DNA of 64,000 nt from Blastococcus sp. PRF04-17 (GTDB lineage Bacteria; Actinomycetota; Actinomycetes; Mycobacteriales; Geodermatophilaceae). The notes under the pieces are model-generated. The model did no database searches. It was not told the DNA's origin and was given only the letters and a program-made list of their open reading frames with translations. The position numbers were made by a program, and so were the translations under genes. Below are positions 13,863-23,233 of the stretch, in pieces; position 1 is the first letter of the stretch; each line of letters starts with the position of its first letter. Location: positions 1,116,001 through 1,180,000 of the forward strand of contig NZ_CP095412.1 of NCBI RefSeq assembly GCF_023016265.1, read 5' to 3'.

Positions 13863-15824
13863 CTAGAAGGGTGGCGGGTCGGTGGTGGCCGTGAGCCCCG
13901 TGGGCGTGGTGACGGTGACCGTGCCGTCGGCCGTCAGACCGTAGGTCCAGCCGGGGGCCTGGTGCTTGCCGCGATGATCGCCGGTGCAGAAGCCTTCGAG
14001 GTTCTCGGCGCTGGTCGGCCCGTCGGGCCAGGGAACCTTGTGGTCGAGCTCGCATGTCCGGCGCCGGCACCCCGGGAATCGGCAGGTCCTGTCCCGGGCA
14101 CGGAGGTATCGATCCAGGGCCGCGCCGGGGTCGTGCCCCTCGCTGGCCGGCGGCGGCCTGAGTCCGGGGCGTCCGGTGAGGTCGTGGTCGCACGTCTGCG
14201 GACGGCGTCGGCAGGCCGGCCGGCCACACTGCGTCAGGCGGCGCAACTCACGGGCGTCGGTCAGGGCCAGCAGCGTTCCGGTCAGCTCGTCGACCAGCGC
14301 GATGCGCGGCCGGTCGACCAACGTGCCGCCGCCGGTGCGGTCCAGCAGCCCAGCCAGCTCCTCGCGCTGCGCCTCCGAGGCCAGCCGCAGCGCCTCCAGA
14401 TCGCTGGACGCGGCGTCGAACCGACCGGTTCCCTCCCGCCAGGCGTCCTCCTCCCGCTGATCGGCCCGCCAGGCGTTCCCGACCACGGCCGAGGCCCGGC
14501 CGACCGCCTGTTGGAAGGACAGCAGGGCAAGGCCCGCCGCCTCCACCGCGGCGTGCGCCGCCGCCCACGAGGAGTCCGCGGGCACCGCATCCGTCCCGGT
14601 CTCGGCGGTGTCCTCAGGTGGCGGCCCGACGATTCTCTCGAACTCCTCGTCCCACTGGCCTTCCTCGTCCCAGAGCCGCTGCTGCACCTCCGGGGGTGGC
14701 TCGTCCAGGCAGCCACCCCACACCCCGGCCAGCGCGCGGGCGGTGTCGGCGGCCACGGCTCGCTCCCACTTCTCGCGCAGCCGAGCCGGCCAGGCTTCCT
14801 CCGGCGCGCCCACCACCGTCGCGACGACGTTCGGCTCAGCAGCCGGCTCCGCAGCCGGCTCGGGGGCAGGCGCGGTGCCCGGTCCGCCCAGCAGGCCGAG
14901 GGCGCGGGCGACCGCACGGACCAGCTCGGCCGGCACCGGCTGCCCGCTGATCTCCCCGGGAGCGCCGCCGCCCAGGGCAGTACGCACCCCCGCCACGAGG
15001 GTCAGCTGGGCCTGCACCGGCGGGAGACCGGCCTTGCCCGGCCGCAGGACCATGTCCAGCAGCACGTCGGCCATCTTCTGCCCGCGGGTACGAGGGTCGG
15101 CCGGGTCGTCCAGGGCGTCGGCGTGCCGGCCGAGCGAGTCGACCACCGCCTGCGCTTCGGGCACCGTCAGCAGGGCCTGCAGGACGCCCATGCCCGCGCG
15201 GCGATCGGGCCGCACCCACACCCCTCGATCGTTCAGCGCGGCCAGCAGGTCGTCGGCCTCCTGCTTCGGATCGCGGCCCAGACCGGTCCGACGCAGCCGA
15301 TCGGTCAGCTGCGCCGGGGTGGTGATCTGCCGGCGGGCTGCTCGCGCGGCCACCCAGGCCAGCACGTCCCGCTCCAGTTCGGCCCGCCGGGCACCGTCGG
15401 CCACCACGGCGACCCGCTCGAGCATCGGGAACAGGTGCCCGTCGTGCAGCAAGCCCGACTCCAACGCCGCCACCGTGCCCGGCAGCCGATCGACCAGCAG
15501 CAACGACCGCTCCAGCCGCTGCTGCGGGGCCTGCTTGCTGATGGACGAGCCGATCGACAGCTCGCTCGCCGCCCACTCCGAGACGTCGGCCAGCACCGCG
15601 GGCCGGGCCGCACGACGGACCGCACTCATCGCTCCGGGCTCCCCCGGCTGCCGGTCGGCCGACGCCGGTCGCGACCGGGCGAACTCGGCGAGCGCCCGCC
15701 CTCGCACCGCCGTGAGCCGAGCGATCTCCCGATCCGCCGCCTGCACCACGCCCACCGGACCCGACGCCCGACCCGCCGGCGGCGCGAACCCACCGGTGTC
15801 CCCCCGCATCGTCGAGCCGTCCAT
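13863..15824 (-). CDS. DUF222 / HNH endonuclease (13E12 repeat family)
   Basis: Member of the large actinobacterial DUF222-HNH family; exact substrate unknown. The first ~400 residues are the helical DUF222 part with a Pro/Ala/Glu-rich linker. The C-terminus (about 581-625 of 653) is an HNH nuclease: CRFPGCRRR zinc knuckle, CELDHKVPW (general base His), then ENLEGFC and GKHQ. ATG 15824 is preferred over an upstream TTG or GTG because a LexA-type box and a TACGAT -10 element lie directly before it, consistent with a leaderless, DNA-damage-induced transcript. Several family genes in M. tuberculosis have SOS boxes. It stands between hisI and a membrane gene. Confidence 0.9.
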   Translation of the reverse strand: MDGSTMRGDTGGFAPPAGRASGPVGVVQAADREIARLTAVRGRALAEFARSRPASADRQPGEPGAMSAVRRAARPAVLADVSEWAASELSIGSSISKQAPQQRLERSLLLVDRLPGTVAALESGLLHDGHLFPMLERVAVVADGARRAELERDVLAWVAARAARRQITTPAQLTDRLRRTGLGRDPKQEADDLLAALNDRGVWVRPDRRAGMGVLQALLTVPEAQAVVDSLGRHADALDDPADPRTRGQKMADVLLDMVLRPGKAGLPPVQAQLTLVAGVRTALGGGAPGEISGQPVPAELVRAVARALGLLGGPGTAPAPEPAAEPAAEPNVVATVVGAPEEAWPARLREKWERAVAADTARALAGVWGGCLDEPPPEVQQRLWDEEGQWDEEFERIVGPPPEDTAETGTDAVPADSSWAAAHAAVEAAGLALLSFQQAVGRASAVVGNAWRADQREEDAWREGTGRFDAASSDLEALRLASEAQREELAGLLDRTGGGTLVDRPRIALVDELTGTLLALTDARELRRLTQCGRPACRRRPQTCDHDLTGRPGLRPPPASEGHDPGAALDRYLRARDRTCRFPGCRRRTCELDHKVPWPDGPTSAENLEGFCTGDHRGKHQAPGWTYGLTADGTVTVTTPTGLTATTDPPPF

Positions 15825-15828
15825 GCAT

Positions 15829-15844
15829 TCGATCGTATGTTCGA
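15829..15844 (-). promoter_or_regulatory. LexA (SOS) box over the HNH gene promoter
   Basis: On the minus strand the 16-mer TCGAACATACGATCGA matches the actinobacterial LexA consensus TCGAAC-N4-GTTCGA with one mismatch. It contains the -10 element TACGAT (15837-15832), which is 7 nt before ATG 15824. A bound LexA would block this promoter, so the HNH nuclease should be induced by DNA damage. Confidence 0.7.
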
Positions 15845-15867
15845 CCACAGACAAGTTCCGGGTGCGA

Positions 15868-16569
15868 CTACGAGGCGGGGTTCGGACCCCACGATCGGAA
15901 CCACTGGCGGGCCACTGCGGTGAGCAGCAGGCCGATCGAGACGATCGGCCCGGCGGCGAAGATCGCCGTGAACGCCAGCAGCGGGCCGCTCTCGGCGCCG
16001 TCGCCGAGGACGACGGTCAGCCGGACCGCCCAGTACAGGGACAGCGCCACCTGGACGGCGTGCGCGCCCAGGAGCAGCCGGCGGGCACCCGCGGTCCGCG
16101 CGTTGAGCGCCCGCACCCCGGCGCCGACCAGCAGCACCGCCGAGACCAGCTGGATGATCGCCAGCGCCGTCCCCTCGGTGGCCAGCGCGTTCACGACGGC
16201 CGGCGAGTAGGAGCTGTCGACGCCGGACAGAGCGAGATCGGCCAGTGAGGCGAAGAACCACAGGTAGATGGAGGCGATGACCACGATCCCGGCCTGCACG
16301 AAGGCGAGGACGGCCGCGGCGATGACCCCGCCGGGCCGCTGGGGCCGCCCGGGAGGCATCCAGTACCCGGGGTGGCCGGCGCCGTAGGGGGGCCACCCCG
16401 GGTACTGCTGCGGCGGTCCGTACGCGGTGTACGGCGCGGCGCCGTACACCGGCGGGCCGTAGGGCGAGGGCCCGCCGGGCACGCGGTACGGGTCCGACGG
16501 CGGCGGGCCGGTGTACGGGGCGCCCGGCTCGGTGGGCGTGGCCGGATCCGACCAGGGGTCCGAGGTCAC
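15868..16569 (-). CDS. membrane protein with Pro/Tyr/Gly-rich N-terminus
   Basis: Function not recognised. Of 233 residues, the first ~80 are low-complexity, rich in Pro, Tyr and Gly (repeats such as YGPP, PYGAG), probably cytoplasmic and disordered. Four hydrophobic segments follow (starting near GGVIAAAVLAF, LAIIQLVSAVLL, LLLGAHAVQVAL and IVSIGLLLTAV). Such tails on small four-helix membrane proteins are common in actinobacteria. ATG 16569 overlaps the preceding FAD dehydrogenase stop by 4 nt, suggesting co-translation. Confidence 0.8.
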   Translation of the reverse strand: MTSDPWSDPATPTEPGAPYTGPPPSDPYRVPGGPSPYGPPVYGAAPYTAYGPPQQYPGWPPYGAGHPGYWMPPGRPQRPGGVIAAAVLAFVQAGIVVIASIYLWFFASLADLALSGVDSSYSPAVVNALATEGTALAIIQLVSAVLLVGAGVRALNARTAGARRLLLGAHAVQVALSLYWAVRLTVVLGDGAESGPLLAFTAIFAAGPIVSIGLLLTAVARQWFRSWGPNPAS

Positions 16570-18232
16570 AGCGCAGCGGCGGCCGCACGCCCGGCGACGC
16601 GCCCGGAGAACAGGCAGCCACCGAGGAAGGTGCCCTCCAGCGACCGGTAGCCGTGCATGCCGCCGCCGCCGAAGCCGGCGATCTCCCCGGCCGCGTACAG
16701 CCCGGGGAACGGGTCGCCGCCCGGCCGGAGCACGCGCCCGGACAGGTCGGTCTCCAGGCCGCCGAGGGTCTTGCGGGTGATCAGGTTGAGCCGGACCGCG
16801 ATCAGCGGGCCGGCCTCCGGGTCGAGGATCCGGTGCGGCGGCGCGACGCGGATCAGCTTGTCGCCCAGGTAGTTGCGGGCGCCCCGGATCGCGGTGATCT
16901 GCAGGTCCTTGGTGAACGGGTGGGCGACCTCGCGGTCGCGGCAGACGATCTCCTGCTCGATCTGGGCCAGGTCGAGCTCCGGCGTCCCTCCGGTGATCCG
17001 GTTCATGCCGCCACGAGCTCCGGCAGGGTCGGGGCGACGACGAAGTCCTCGCCGCGGTCGAGGAACGCCTGCACGGGCGCGGCGACGCCGGCCTTCACGC
17101 GGGTGGCCAGCAGGCGGATGTCCTTGCCGGTCAGGTCGGGGTTCTGCTCCGAGCCGGAGAGCGCGAACTCCTTCTCGACGATCTTGTGGGTGGCGACGAA
17201 CCAGGTGTGCTCGTAGCCCGTCGTCCCGATGTGGGCCAGCGTGCCGAGGGTGTCGAATCCCGGGAACAGCGGGACCGGGAGCCGCTTGCCGGTGGCGTCG
17301 AGCCACATCGACGAGGGGCCGGGCAGGATCCGGATGCCGTGGTGGGCCCACACCGGGGAGTGGTTGGCGATGCCCTCGGTGTAGTGCCACATGCGGTCGC
17401 TGTTCACCACGCTGGCACCGGCCGCCTCGGTCGCCTCCAGCATGTGACCGTCGACGTGGGCGGGCACGCCGGAGAGCAGGCGCTGCGGTGCCGGCCCCAG
17501 GCGGGCCGGCCAGTTCCTGCGCACGAGCTCGTGGTTGCCGCCGATGCCGCCGGCGGTGACGACCACGGCCTGGGCCGAGACCTCGAAGTCGCCGACCTCG
17601 GTGCGCGAGCTGGCCTCGCCGCGGGCGACGGCGCTGGGCTCGAGCACCCCGCCGCGGACGCCGGTGACCGCGCCGCCGGTGACGACCAGCCCGTGCACCC
17701 GGTGGCGGAACCGCAGCTCGACCCGGCCGGCCTCGACGGCGGCGCGCACCCGCCGGGCGAACGCCTCGACGATGGCGGGCCCGGTGCCCCAGACGATGTG
17801 GAACCGCGGCACCGAGTTGCCGTGCCCGGCCGCGGTGTAGCCGCCGCGCTCGGCCCAGCCGACCACGGGGAAGAAGCCGATGCCCTGCTCCTTGAGCCAG
17901 GACCGCTTCTCCCCCGCGGCGAACTGCAGGTAGGCCTCGGCCCACTGCCGCGGCCAGTGGTCGGACTCGCGGTCGAAGCCCGCGGTGCCGAACCAGTCCT
18001 GCCGGGCGAGCTCGAGGGAGTCGTGCACCCGGAGGCGCCGCTGCTCGGGCGAGTCGACGAGGAACAGCCCGCCGAAGGACCAGAAGGCCTGCCCGCCCAG
18101 CGACGCCTCGGGCTCCTGGTCGAGCAGGACCACCCGCTTGCCGGCATCGGCGAGCTCGGCGGTGGCCACCAGGCCGGCGAGCCCGGCCCCGACCACGACG
18201 ACGTCGGCTTCGTTGCTGTTCGGGGTGCTCAC
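16566..18232 (-). CDS. FAD-binding dehydrogenase (KstD-like), one frameshift
   Basis: Flavin-dependent dehydrogenase of the fumarate reductase/3-ketosteroid dehydrogenase superfamily; the substrate cannot be fixed from sequence. N-terminal FAD loop VVVVGAGLAGLVATAELADAG, then the LDQEPEASLGGQAFWS region, and at the C-terminus GLYAAGEIAGFGGGGMHGYR, the second FAD contact. The frame changes near 17007-17012 (GCGGC), equal to one lost base; the pieces join to about 555 residues, normal for the PRK12834-type family. GTG 18232 lies 7 nt after TAGCGT, a leaderless arrangement. Its stop overlaps the downstream membrane gene. Confidence 0.88.
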
Positions 18233-18239
18233 GGAACCG

Positions 18240-18245
18240 ACGCTA
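18240..18245 (-). promoter_or_regulatory. -10 box of leaderless FAD dehydrogenase promoter
   Basis: TAGCGT lies 7 nt before GTG 18232 on the minus strand and overlaps the end of the upstream membrane gene. No Shine-Dalgarno is present. Confidence 0.5.
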
Positions 18246-18746
18246 GCGGGCCGACCCGGCTGCCCGCCGTCCCCCCGGGGAGCGATCCGCCGTCGCCGGG
18301 GTGGTCCATTCGCGGACCGGCCGCCGCAGCGCCAGCACGAGCGCGCCCAGCGGCCCGATCAGCAGCAGCATCGACGACCACATCGCCTGACCGCCGCCCA
18401 GCGCGGCGAACAGCGCGGTGAGCCCCAGCAGCCCGACCAGCGGCACGACGGCGGCCACGGCCAGCACCAGCCACCCGCGTGCCCGGCCGGTCCACACCAG
18501 GACCGCGGCGACCAGCGCCGCGACGGCCAGGAGGGCGGGGACGACGGCGAACGCGTCCCAGCCGGTCTCCGGGGTCCGCAGCAGCCAGGCCAGGTAGAGG
18601 TCCTCGGCGGCCACCAGGACGGCGAAGACGGCGGCGAACGGCACCAGGAACGGCCGCTCGGGCGCCGGGGGTGCCGCGCCCGGCCGGGCCGCCGGACGGG
18701 GTGAGCGGCGCGTCGGAACCCGGCTCCGGGAGGACGACGACGGCAT
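18243..18746 (-). CDS. small four-helix membrane protein
   Basis: Function not recognised. The 167-residue protein has an Arg/Pro/Ala-rich N-terminal tail of about 30 residues, then four hydrophobic segments (starting near LVPFAAVFAVLVAAE, VVPALLAVAALVAAVL, WLVLAVAAVVPLVGLLGL and SSMLLLIGPLGALVLAL) and a basic C-terminus. ATG 18746 is 6 nt after TAAGCT, so the mRNA is probably leaderless. It lies between the ABC exporter genes and the FAD dehydrogenase. Confidence 0.75.
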   Translation of the reverse strand: MPSSSSRSRVPTRRSPRPAARPGAAPPAPERPFLVPFAAVFAVLVAAEDLYLAWLLRTPETGWDAFAVVPALLAVAALVAAVLVWTGRARGWLVLAVAAVVPLVGLLGLTALFAALGGGQAMWSSMLLLIGPLGALVLALRRPVREWTTPATADRSPGGRRAAGSAR

Positions 18747-18752
18747 GGGGCG

Positions 18753-18758
18753 AGCTTA
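18753..18758 (-). promoter_or_regulatory. -10 box of leaderless membrane-protein promoter
   Basis: TAAGCT ends 6 nt before ATG 18746 on the minus strand; no ribosome-binding site is present. Confidence 0.5.
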
Positions 18759-18776
18759 GGACCGCGACCCGGCCGG

Positions 18777-20636
18777 TCAGGCGGGCGCGCTGGGGCGGCC
18801 GGCCGTCGCCGGCTCGCCGGCCGACGAGCGCCGCCAGGACGCGTGCAGCCGGGCGTAGGGCCCCTCGGCGTCGACGAGCTCGGCGTGGGTGCCGCGCTGG
18901 ACGACCCGGCCGGCGTCGACGACGAGCACCTCGTCGGCCCGCTCGGCGGTGGAGAGCCGGTGGGCGATGGTGAGCGTCGTCCGGCCGGTGGTCAGCGTGT
19001 CCAGCGCCCGGGTCAGGGCACGCTCGGTCGCCGGGTCGACGGCGCTGGTCGCCTCGTCCAGCACGAGCAGGTCCGGGTCGGCGACGTAGGCGCGGGCGAC
19101 CGCGACCAGCTGCCGCTCCCCCGCCGAGAGCGACTCCCCGCGCTGGCCGACGGGCGTCGTGACCCCGGCCTCCAGGCCCTCGAGCCAGGCACCGAGGCCG
19201 AGCTCCTCGAACGCCGTGGCGATCTCGCGGTCGCCCAGTCCGGGACGGCCGTACCGGACGTTCTCGGCGATCGTGGCGTCGAAGAGGAAGCCGTCCTGAG
19301 GCACCATGACGACCCGCGTGCGCAGGGAGGCGAACGCGACCTCGTCGAGCGGCACCCAGCCTCCGGCATCGGAGCCGAGCAGGACCCGGCCCTCGACCGG
19401 GTCCATCAGCCGGGTGACCAGCTTGGCGAACGTGGTCTTGCCCGAGCCGGTCTCGCCGACGATCGCCACCCGCCGCCGGGGTTCGAGGGTGAGGTCGACG
19501 CCGTCGAGCGCCCTGCGGCCGCCGGGCACGTAGCTGAACGAGACGTGCTCGAAGCGCACGCCCAGCGGTCCTGGTGGCAGCTCCCGCACCGTCCCCGGTC
19601 CGGTCAGCGCCGGGTCGCGGACGTCGGGCTCGGTGTCGATGACGTCGAGCACCCGGCGGAACCCGGCGACGGCGTTCTGCGCCTCGTTGAGCACCTCGCT
19701 CGCCGTCTGGACGGGCGCGACGAACAGCGTGACCAGGAAGAGGAACGCCACGAGCGTGCCGGCGGAGATCTCGCCGGCCAGCCCGAGGAGCACACCGGCG
19801 ACGACCACCGCGGCGTTGGCCACGGCAGCCACGAACTCACCGGTCACGAACACCGCAGCGGTCACCTTCTGGGCGTTCACCTGCGCGCGGTAGTGGCGGT
19901 CGATCGCGCCGTCGATGCGGGTCGCCGTCCGGCCCCCGACGCCGTAGGCGCGCACGGTCGGCGCGCCGACCACGGACTCGGCCACGGCACCGAGCACGTC
20001 ACCGACCCGCTCGCGGACCACGCCGTAGGCGCCGGCCAGGCGCCTGGCGAACCAGCGGACGGCGTAGCCGAGCGGCAGGAAGCACACGAGCACCAGCAGC
20101 GTGAGCTGCCAGGAGTAGAAGGCCATGACCACGGTGGCGACGACGAGCTGGCCGAGGCTGATCAGGCCGAGGACGCCGCCCCACTGCATGAACACCGACA
20201 GCTGGTCGACGTCGCTGGTGACCCGTGAGACGAGGGACCCGCGGCGCTCGCCCTGCTGGTGCAGCACCGAGAGGTCGTGCACGTGCCGGAACGCGCGCAC
20301 CCGCAGGCCGGCCAGCGCCGTCTCGGTCGTGCGGAACAGCCGCACGTTCATGCGGTAGACCGCGACCGCGGTGATCATCACGACGGCCGCGCACGCCGCG
20401 ATCAGCGCGGTGATGAGCCCCAGGTCCGGCTCGCCGGACGCCAGGCCGCGGTCGATGACCTGCTGGACGGCGATGGGGACGACCACGCGACCGGCGGTGG
20501 CCAGCAGCGCCAGCAGGAACGTGACCGGCAGCCCGCGGCGGAACTCCGGCATCATCCGCAGCCCCCGGCGGAGGGTGGCGAGCGCGCCCTCCGTACGGCG
20601 GTCGGCGGGCAGGCTCACCGCGTCGGCGGCGGTCAT
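18777..20636 (-). CDS. ABC exporter half-transporter (consensus nucleotide site)
   Basis: Fused membrane-ATPase half of a type IV exporter, 619 residues. Six transmembrane helices lie in about 40-330, the ATPase in 365-600. Seen: Walker A GETGSGKTTF, signature LSAGERQ (a variant of LSGGQ), Walker B LLVLDEATSAVD with the catalytic Glu, and H-loop His in IAHRLS. The stronger catalytic residues here pair with a degenerate partner encoded just upstream. ATG 20636 overlaps that partner's stop by 4 nt, so the two are made together, as expected for a heterodimer. Substrate unknown (drug or lipid). Confidence 0.94.
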   Translation of the reverse strand: MTAADAVSLPADRRTEGALATLRRGLRMMPEFRRGLPVTFLLALLATAGRVVVPIAVQQVIDRGLASGEPDLGLITALIAACAAVVMITAVAVYRMNVRLFRTTETALAGLRVRAFRHVHDLSVLHQQGERRGSLVSRVTSDVDQLSVFMQWGGVLGLISLGQLVVATVVMAFYSWQLTLLVLVCFLPLGYAVRWFARRLAGAYGVVRERVGDVLGAVAESVVGAPTVRAYGVGGRTATRIDGAIDRHYRAQVNAQKVTAAVFVTGEFVAAVANAAVVVAGVLLGLAGEISAGTLVAFLFLVTLFVAPVQTASEVLNEAQNAVAGFRRVLDVIDTEPDVRDPALTGPGTVRELPPGPLGVRFEHVSFSYVPGGRRALDGVDLTLEPRRRVAIVGETGSGKTTFAKLVTRLMDPVEGRVLLGSDAGGWVPLDEVAFASLRTRVVMVPQDGFLFDATIAENVRYGRPGLGDREIATAFEELGLGAWLEGLEAGVTTPVGQRGESLSAGERQLVAVARAYVADPDLLVLDEATSAVDPATERALTRALDTLTTGRTTLTIAHRLSTAERADEVLVVDAGRVVQRGTHAELVDAEGPYARLHASWRRSSAGEPATAGRPSAPA

Positions 20637-22423
20637 GCGGCCACCTCCGCCTGGGAGTACGCCCGCACGAGCGCGGCGTAGCCGGGGACCTCGTCGAGCA
20701 GCTGCTCGTGGCTGCCGCGCGCGAGCACGCGCCCCTGCTCGAGCCAGACGACCTCGTCGGCGAGGGCGATCGTGGCCTGGCGGTAGGCGACCACGACCAC
20801 GGTGGTCGGCTGCTCGCTGGGGGGCCCTTCTCTCGACTGCAGGGCGTCGAGGATCCGGGCCTCGACCGCCGGGTCGACGGCGCTGGTGGCGTCGTCCAGG
20901 ACGAGCAGCCGGGGACGGCGGACCACGGCCCGGGCGAGCGCGAGGCGCTGCCGCTGACCGCCCGACAGGGTCGCCCCGCGCTCGCCGATCCGGGTGTCGA
21001 GGCCGTCGGGCAGGTCGGCGACGAACTGGGCGGCCGCCGCGACCCGCAGGGCCGCCCACACCTCGTCGTCGCTGAAGGGCTCGTCGAGGGTGATGTTGCC
21101 GCGGACGGTGTCGTCGAACAGGAAGGTGCCCTGCGCGACGAAGGCGGCCTGCCCGCTGACCTCGCCCTCGCGCAGCCGTCGCAGGTCGACGCCGTCGAGC
21201 ACGACCGAGCCGTCGGTCGGGTCCACCAGCCGGACCAGCAGGCCGGCGAGGGTCGACTTGCCCGAGCCGGTGGGGCCGACGACGGCGACGGTGCTCCCCG
21301 CGGGGACGTCGAAGGTGACGCCCGACAGCGTGGGTCGGGTGGTGTCGGCGAAGGTGAAGTCGACGGCGGCCAGGCCCAGCGCGGCGCCGCCGGTGGCCGG
21401 GGCGGCGGCCTCGGAACCGTAGGGCGTCTCACCGGTGGCGTCGAGCACCGGGGTGACGCGGTCGAACCCGGCGAGTGCCCGCGGGAGGTCGGCCAGCACC
21501 CAGCCGATGGCCCGGATCGGCAGCGCCAGCAGGGTGAACAGGTAGGCGATGGACACGAGGCTGCCGGCGTCGGTGCTGCCGTCGGCGACCCGGCCCGCCC
21601 CGATCAGCAGGACGGCGAGGGTGCCGAGGCTGGGCAGCGCCTCCATCAGCGGGTCGAACAGGCCCCGGACGCGGCCGACGGCGACCAGCCCGTCGCGCAG
21701 CTCCTCGGCGCGCCGGCCGAAGCGCTCGGTCTCCGACGCCTCGCGGCCGAGGGTCTTCACCACCAGCGCCGCGTCGAAGCTCTCGTGGGCGATCTCGCTG
21801 ACCTCGGCCCGCAGCTGCTGGGCCCGCTGCATGCGCGGGCTCATGACCTGCGAGTAGACGACGTTGACGACGAAGACCAGCGGGAAGACCACCAGCCCGA
21901 CCAGCGCGATCAACGGATCGGTGAGGAAGAGCGCCACGACGGTGATGACGATCATGACGATGGCGCCGCAGGCGAAGGGCAGGGGCGCGACGAAGAACCA
22001 CGCCGCCTCGACGTCGGAGTTGGCGTTCGACAGCAGCTGACCGGTCGGGTGGCGCTGGTGCCAGGACAGCGGCAGCCGGAGGTACTGGCGGGTGACCCGG
22101 CGGCGGTACTCGGCCTGCAGCCGGAAGCTCATGATGCCGGCGAAGAGCCGGCGGCCGAGGATGCCGAGGATCTTGAGCAGCGCGACCCCGATGATCGCGG
22201 CGGAGGCAAGCGCGAGGGCCGCGGCGGTGGTGGCGCCCTCGGCGAACGAGGGCAGCAGCACCCGGTCGGTGACTTCGCCGATGACCCAGGCGCTGGCAAC
22301 CGTCATCGCCCCGTACAGGCTGCTGGCCAGCAGGGCGGCGGTGAACATGCCGGGCTGTTCGACGATCGCGCGCCGGATGTGTCGGAGACCGCGCCGCACC
22401 ACGGCGTCTCGGCGGCGGGCCAC
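20633..22423 (-). CDS. ABC exporter half-transporter (degenerate nucleotide site)
   Basis: Partner half-transporter, 596 residues, with six membrane helices (about 25-310) and an ATPase domain. Walker A GPTGSGKST and a canonical LSGGQRQ are present, but Walker B ends LLVLDDATSAVD (Asp in place of catalytic Glu) and the H-loop reads VVAYRQAT (no His). This is the usual asymmetry of heterodimeric exporters such as LmrCD or TmrAB: the intact LSGGQ completes the good site on the other subunit. GTG 22423 has AAGGAGA about 6 nt upstream. It is divergent from the TIGR03085 gene, across a 118-bp gap. Confidence 0.94.
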   Translation of the reverse strand: MARRRDAVVRRGLRHIRRAIVEQPGMFTAALLASSLYGAMTVASAWVIGEVTDRVLLPSFAEGATTAAALALASAAIIGVALLKILGILGRRLFAGIMSFRLQAEYRRRVTRQYLRLPLSWHQRHPTGQLLSNANSDVEAAWFFVAPLPFACGAIVMIVITVVALFLTDPLIALVGLVVFPLVFVVNVVYSQVMSPRMQRAQQLRAEVSEIAHESFDAALVVKTLGREASETERFGRRAEELRDGLVAVGRVRGLFDPLMEALPSLGTLAVLLIGAGRVADGSTDAGSLVSIAYLFTLLALPIRAIGWVLADLPRALAGFDRVTPVLDATGETPYGSEAAAPATGGAALGLAAVDFTFADTTRPTLSGVTFDVPAGSTVAVVGPTGSGKSTLAGLLVRLVDPTDGSVVLDGVDLRRLREGEVSGQAAFVAQGTFLFDDTVRGNITLDEPFSDDEVWAALRVAAAAQFVADLPDGLDTRIGERGATLSGGQRQRLALARAVVRRPRLLVLDDATSAVDPAVEARILDALQSREGPPSEQPTTVVVVAYRQATIALADEVVWLEQGRVLARGSHEQLLDEVPGYAALVRAYSQAEVAA

Positions 22424-22467
22424 AGGTCTCCTTCGGTAGAACGGCGGGCTCTCGGATGGTACGCGAT

Positions 22468-22485
22468 CGTTAGGCCTGCTAAACG
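22468..22485. promoter_or_regulatory. short inverted repeat before the ABC exporter pair
   Basis: TTAG-N5-CTAA (extended as CGTTAG/CTAAACG with one bulge) sits in the 118-bp divergent gap, 45-62 nt before the exporter start. It could be an operator for a local repressor, but the arms are short and no regulator gene is adjacent. Confidence 0.25.
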
Positions 22486-22529
22486 GTCACGCGCCGGACG
22501 ACGCACCTGTCCCATCCCGGCTGCCTGGG

Positions 22530-22535
22530 TAACCT
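22530..22535 (+). promoter_or_regulatory. -10 box of leaderless TIGR03085 promoter
   Basis: TAACCT ends 6 nt before ATG 22542 on the plus strand. No Shine-Dalgarno precedes the start. Confidence 0.55.
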
Positions 22536-22541
22536 CCGGCG

Positions 22542-23144
22542 ATGGCCACCTCTTCCTTCGCCGCCCGGGAACGTGCCGCGCTGGCCGAGCTGCTGGCCGA
22601 GCTGGGGCCCGACGCGCCGACGTGCTGCGCGGGCTGGACGACCGCCCACCTGGCGGCGCACCTCGTCGTCCGCGACCGCCGGCCCGACGCGCTGCCCGGC
22701 TTCGCGCTGGAGGTGCTGCCCGCGGCCCGCCCGCTCACCGCGCACTCCCACCGCCTCGAGGACCGGCTGCGCGCGTCCACCCGGTACGGCGAACTGGTCG
22801 CGCAGGTGCGGTCCGGTCCGCCGGTCTGGCTCCCGGGCGGCTGGCCGGTCATGTCGGTGATCGACGTCCACGAGTTCGCCATCCACCACGAGGACGTCCG
22901 GAGGGCGCAGCCCGGCTGGACGCCGCGCACCCTGTCGCGGACCGACCAGGACACCCTCTGGCCGCTGGCCAGGTTCTACGGGCGTCGGGCGGCCGGACGC
23001 CGCGGCCTGGTGCTGCGCCGCTCCGACACCGGCGCCGAGAAGCGGCTCGGCGCCGGCGGCAGGACGGTGGAGGGCGAGCCGATGGAGCTCCTGCTCTGGG
23101 CCGCCGGCCGCCGCGACGTGGCCCGGGTGGCCGTAGTCCTGACC
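22542..23144 (+). CDS. TIGR03085-family metal-binding protein, 3' end altered
   Basis: Relative of the DinB/mycothiol-dependent maleylpyruvate isomerase N-domain family; its role is unknown. The N-terminal helix (AARERAALAELLAELGPDAP), the WTTAHLAAHLVVRD motif and VIDVHEFAIHHEDVRRA (metal-ligand histidines) are clear. Homology ends about residue 200 (MELLLWAAGRRDVARV), where the frame runs into the 23144-23199 hairpin. No in-frame stop occurs before 23822, which lies well inside the opposite-strand SIS gene. The end given here is therefore the end of credible coding sequence, not a stop codon. Either a base error or the neighbouring insertion removed the normal stop. Confidence 0.75.
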
Positions 23145-23199
23145 GCCAGGACCGCGGTTTCGGCCCCCCTCCCGGGGGGCCGAAACCGCGGTTCTGGCG
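23144..23199. repeat. long hairpin, copy 1 of the CCGCGG family
   Basis: Arms 23144-23169 and 23174-23199 pair over 26 bp with one G-T wobble around a 4-nt loop. Each arm carries the self-complementary core ACCGCGGTTTCGGC. It lies between the plus-strand TIGR03085 gene and the minus-strand SIS gene, so it could end transcription from both sides. A second copy is at 31881-31950, at the other end of the intervening accessory block. Confidence 0.9.
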
Positions 23200-23233
23200 A
23201 GGAACGCGGGCTGTCCGCCCGCTGGACGCGGTC

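Noticed and set aside
12021-15923. Open plus-strand frame of 1,300 codons over trpE, hisI and the HNH gene
   Set aside because: It spans three real minus-strand genes and their gaps; no protein family features.
22468-22485. DtxR/IdeR iron box before the ABC exporter
   Set aside because: TTAG-N5-CTAA is too short and departs from the 19-bp iron-box consensus; kept only as a generic inverted repeat.
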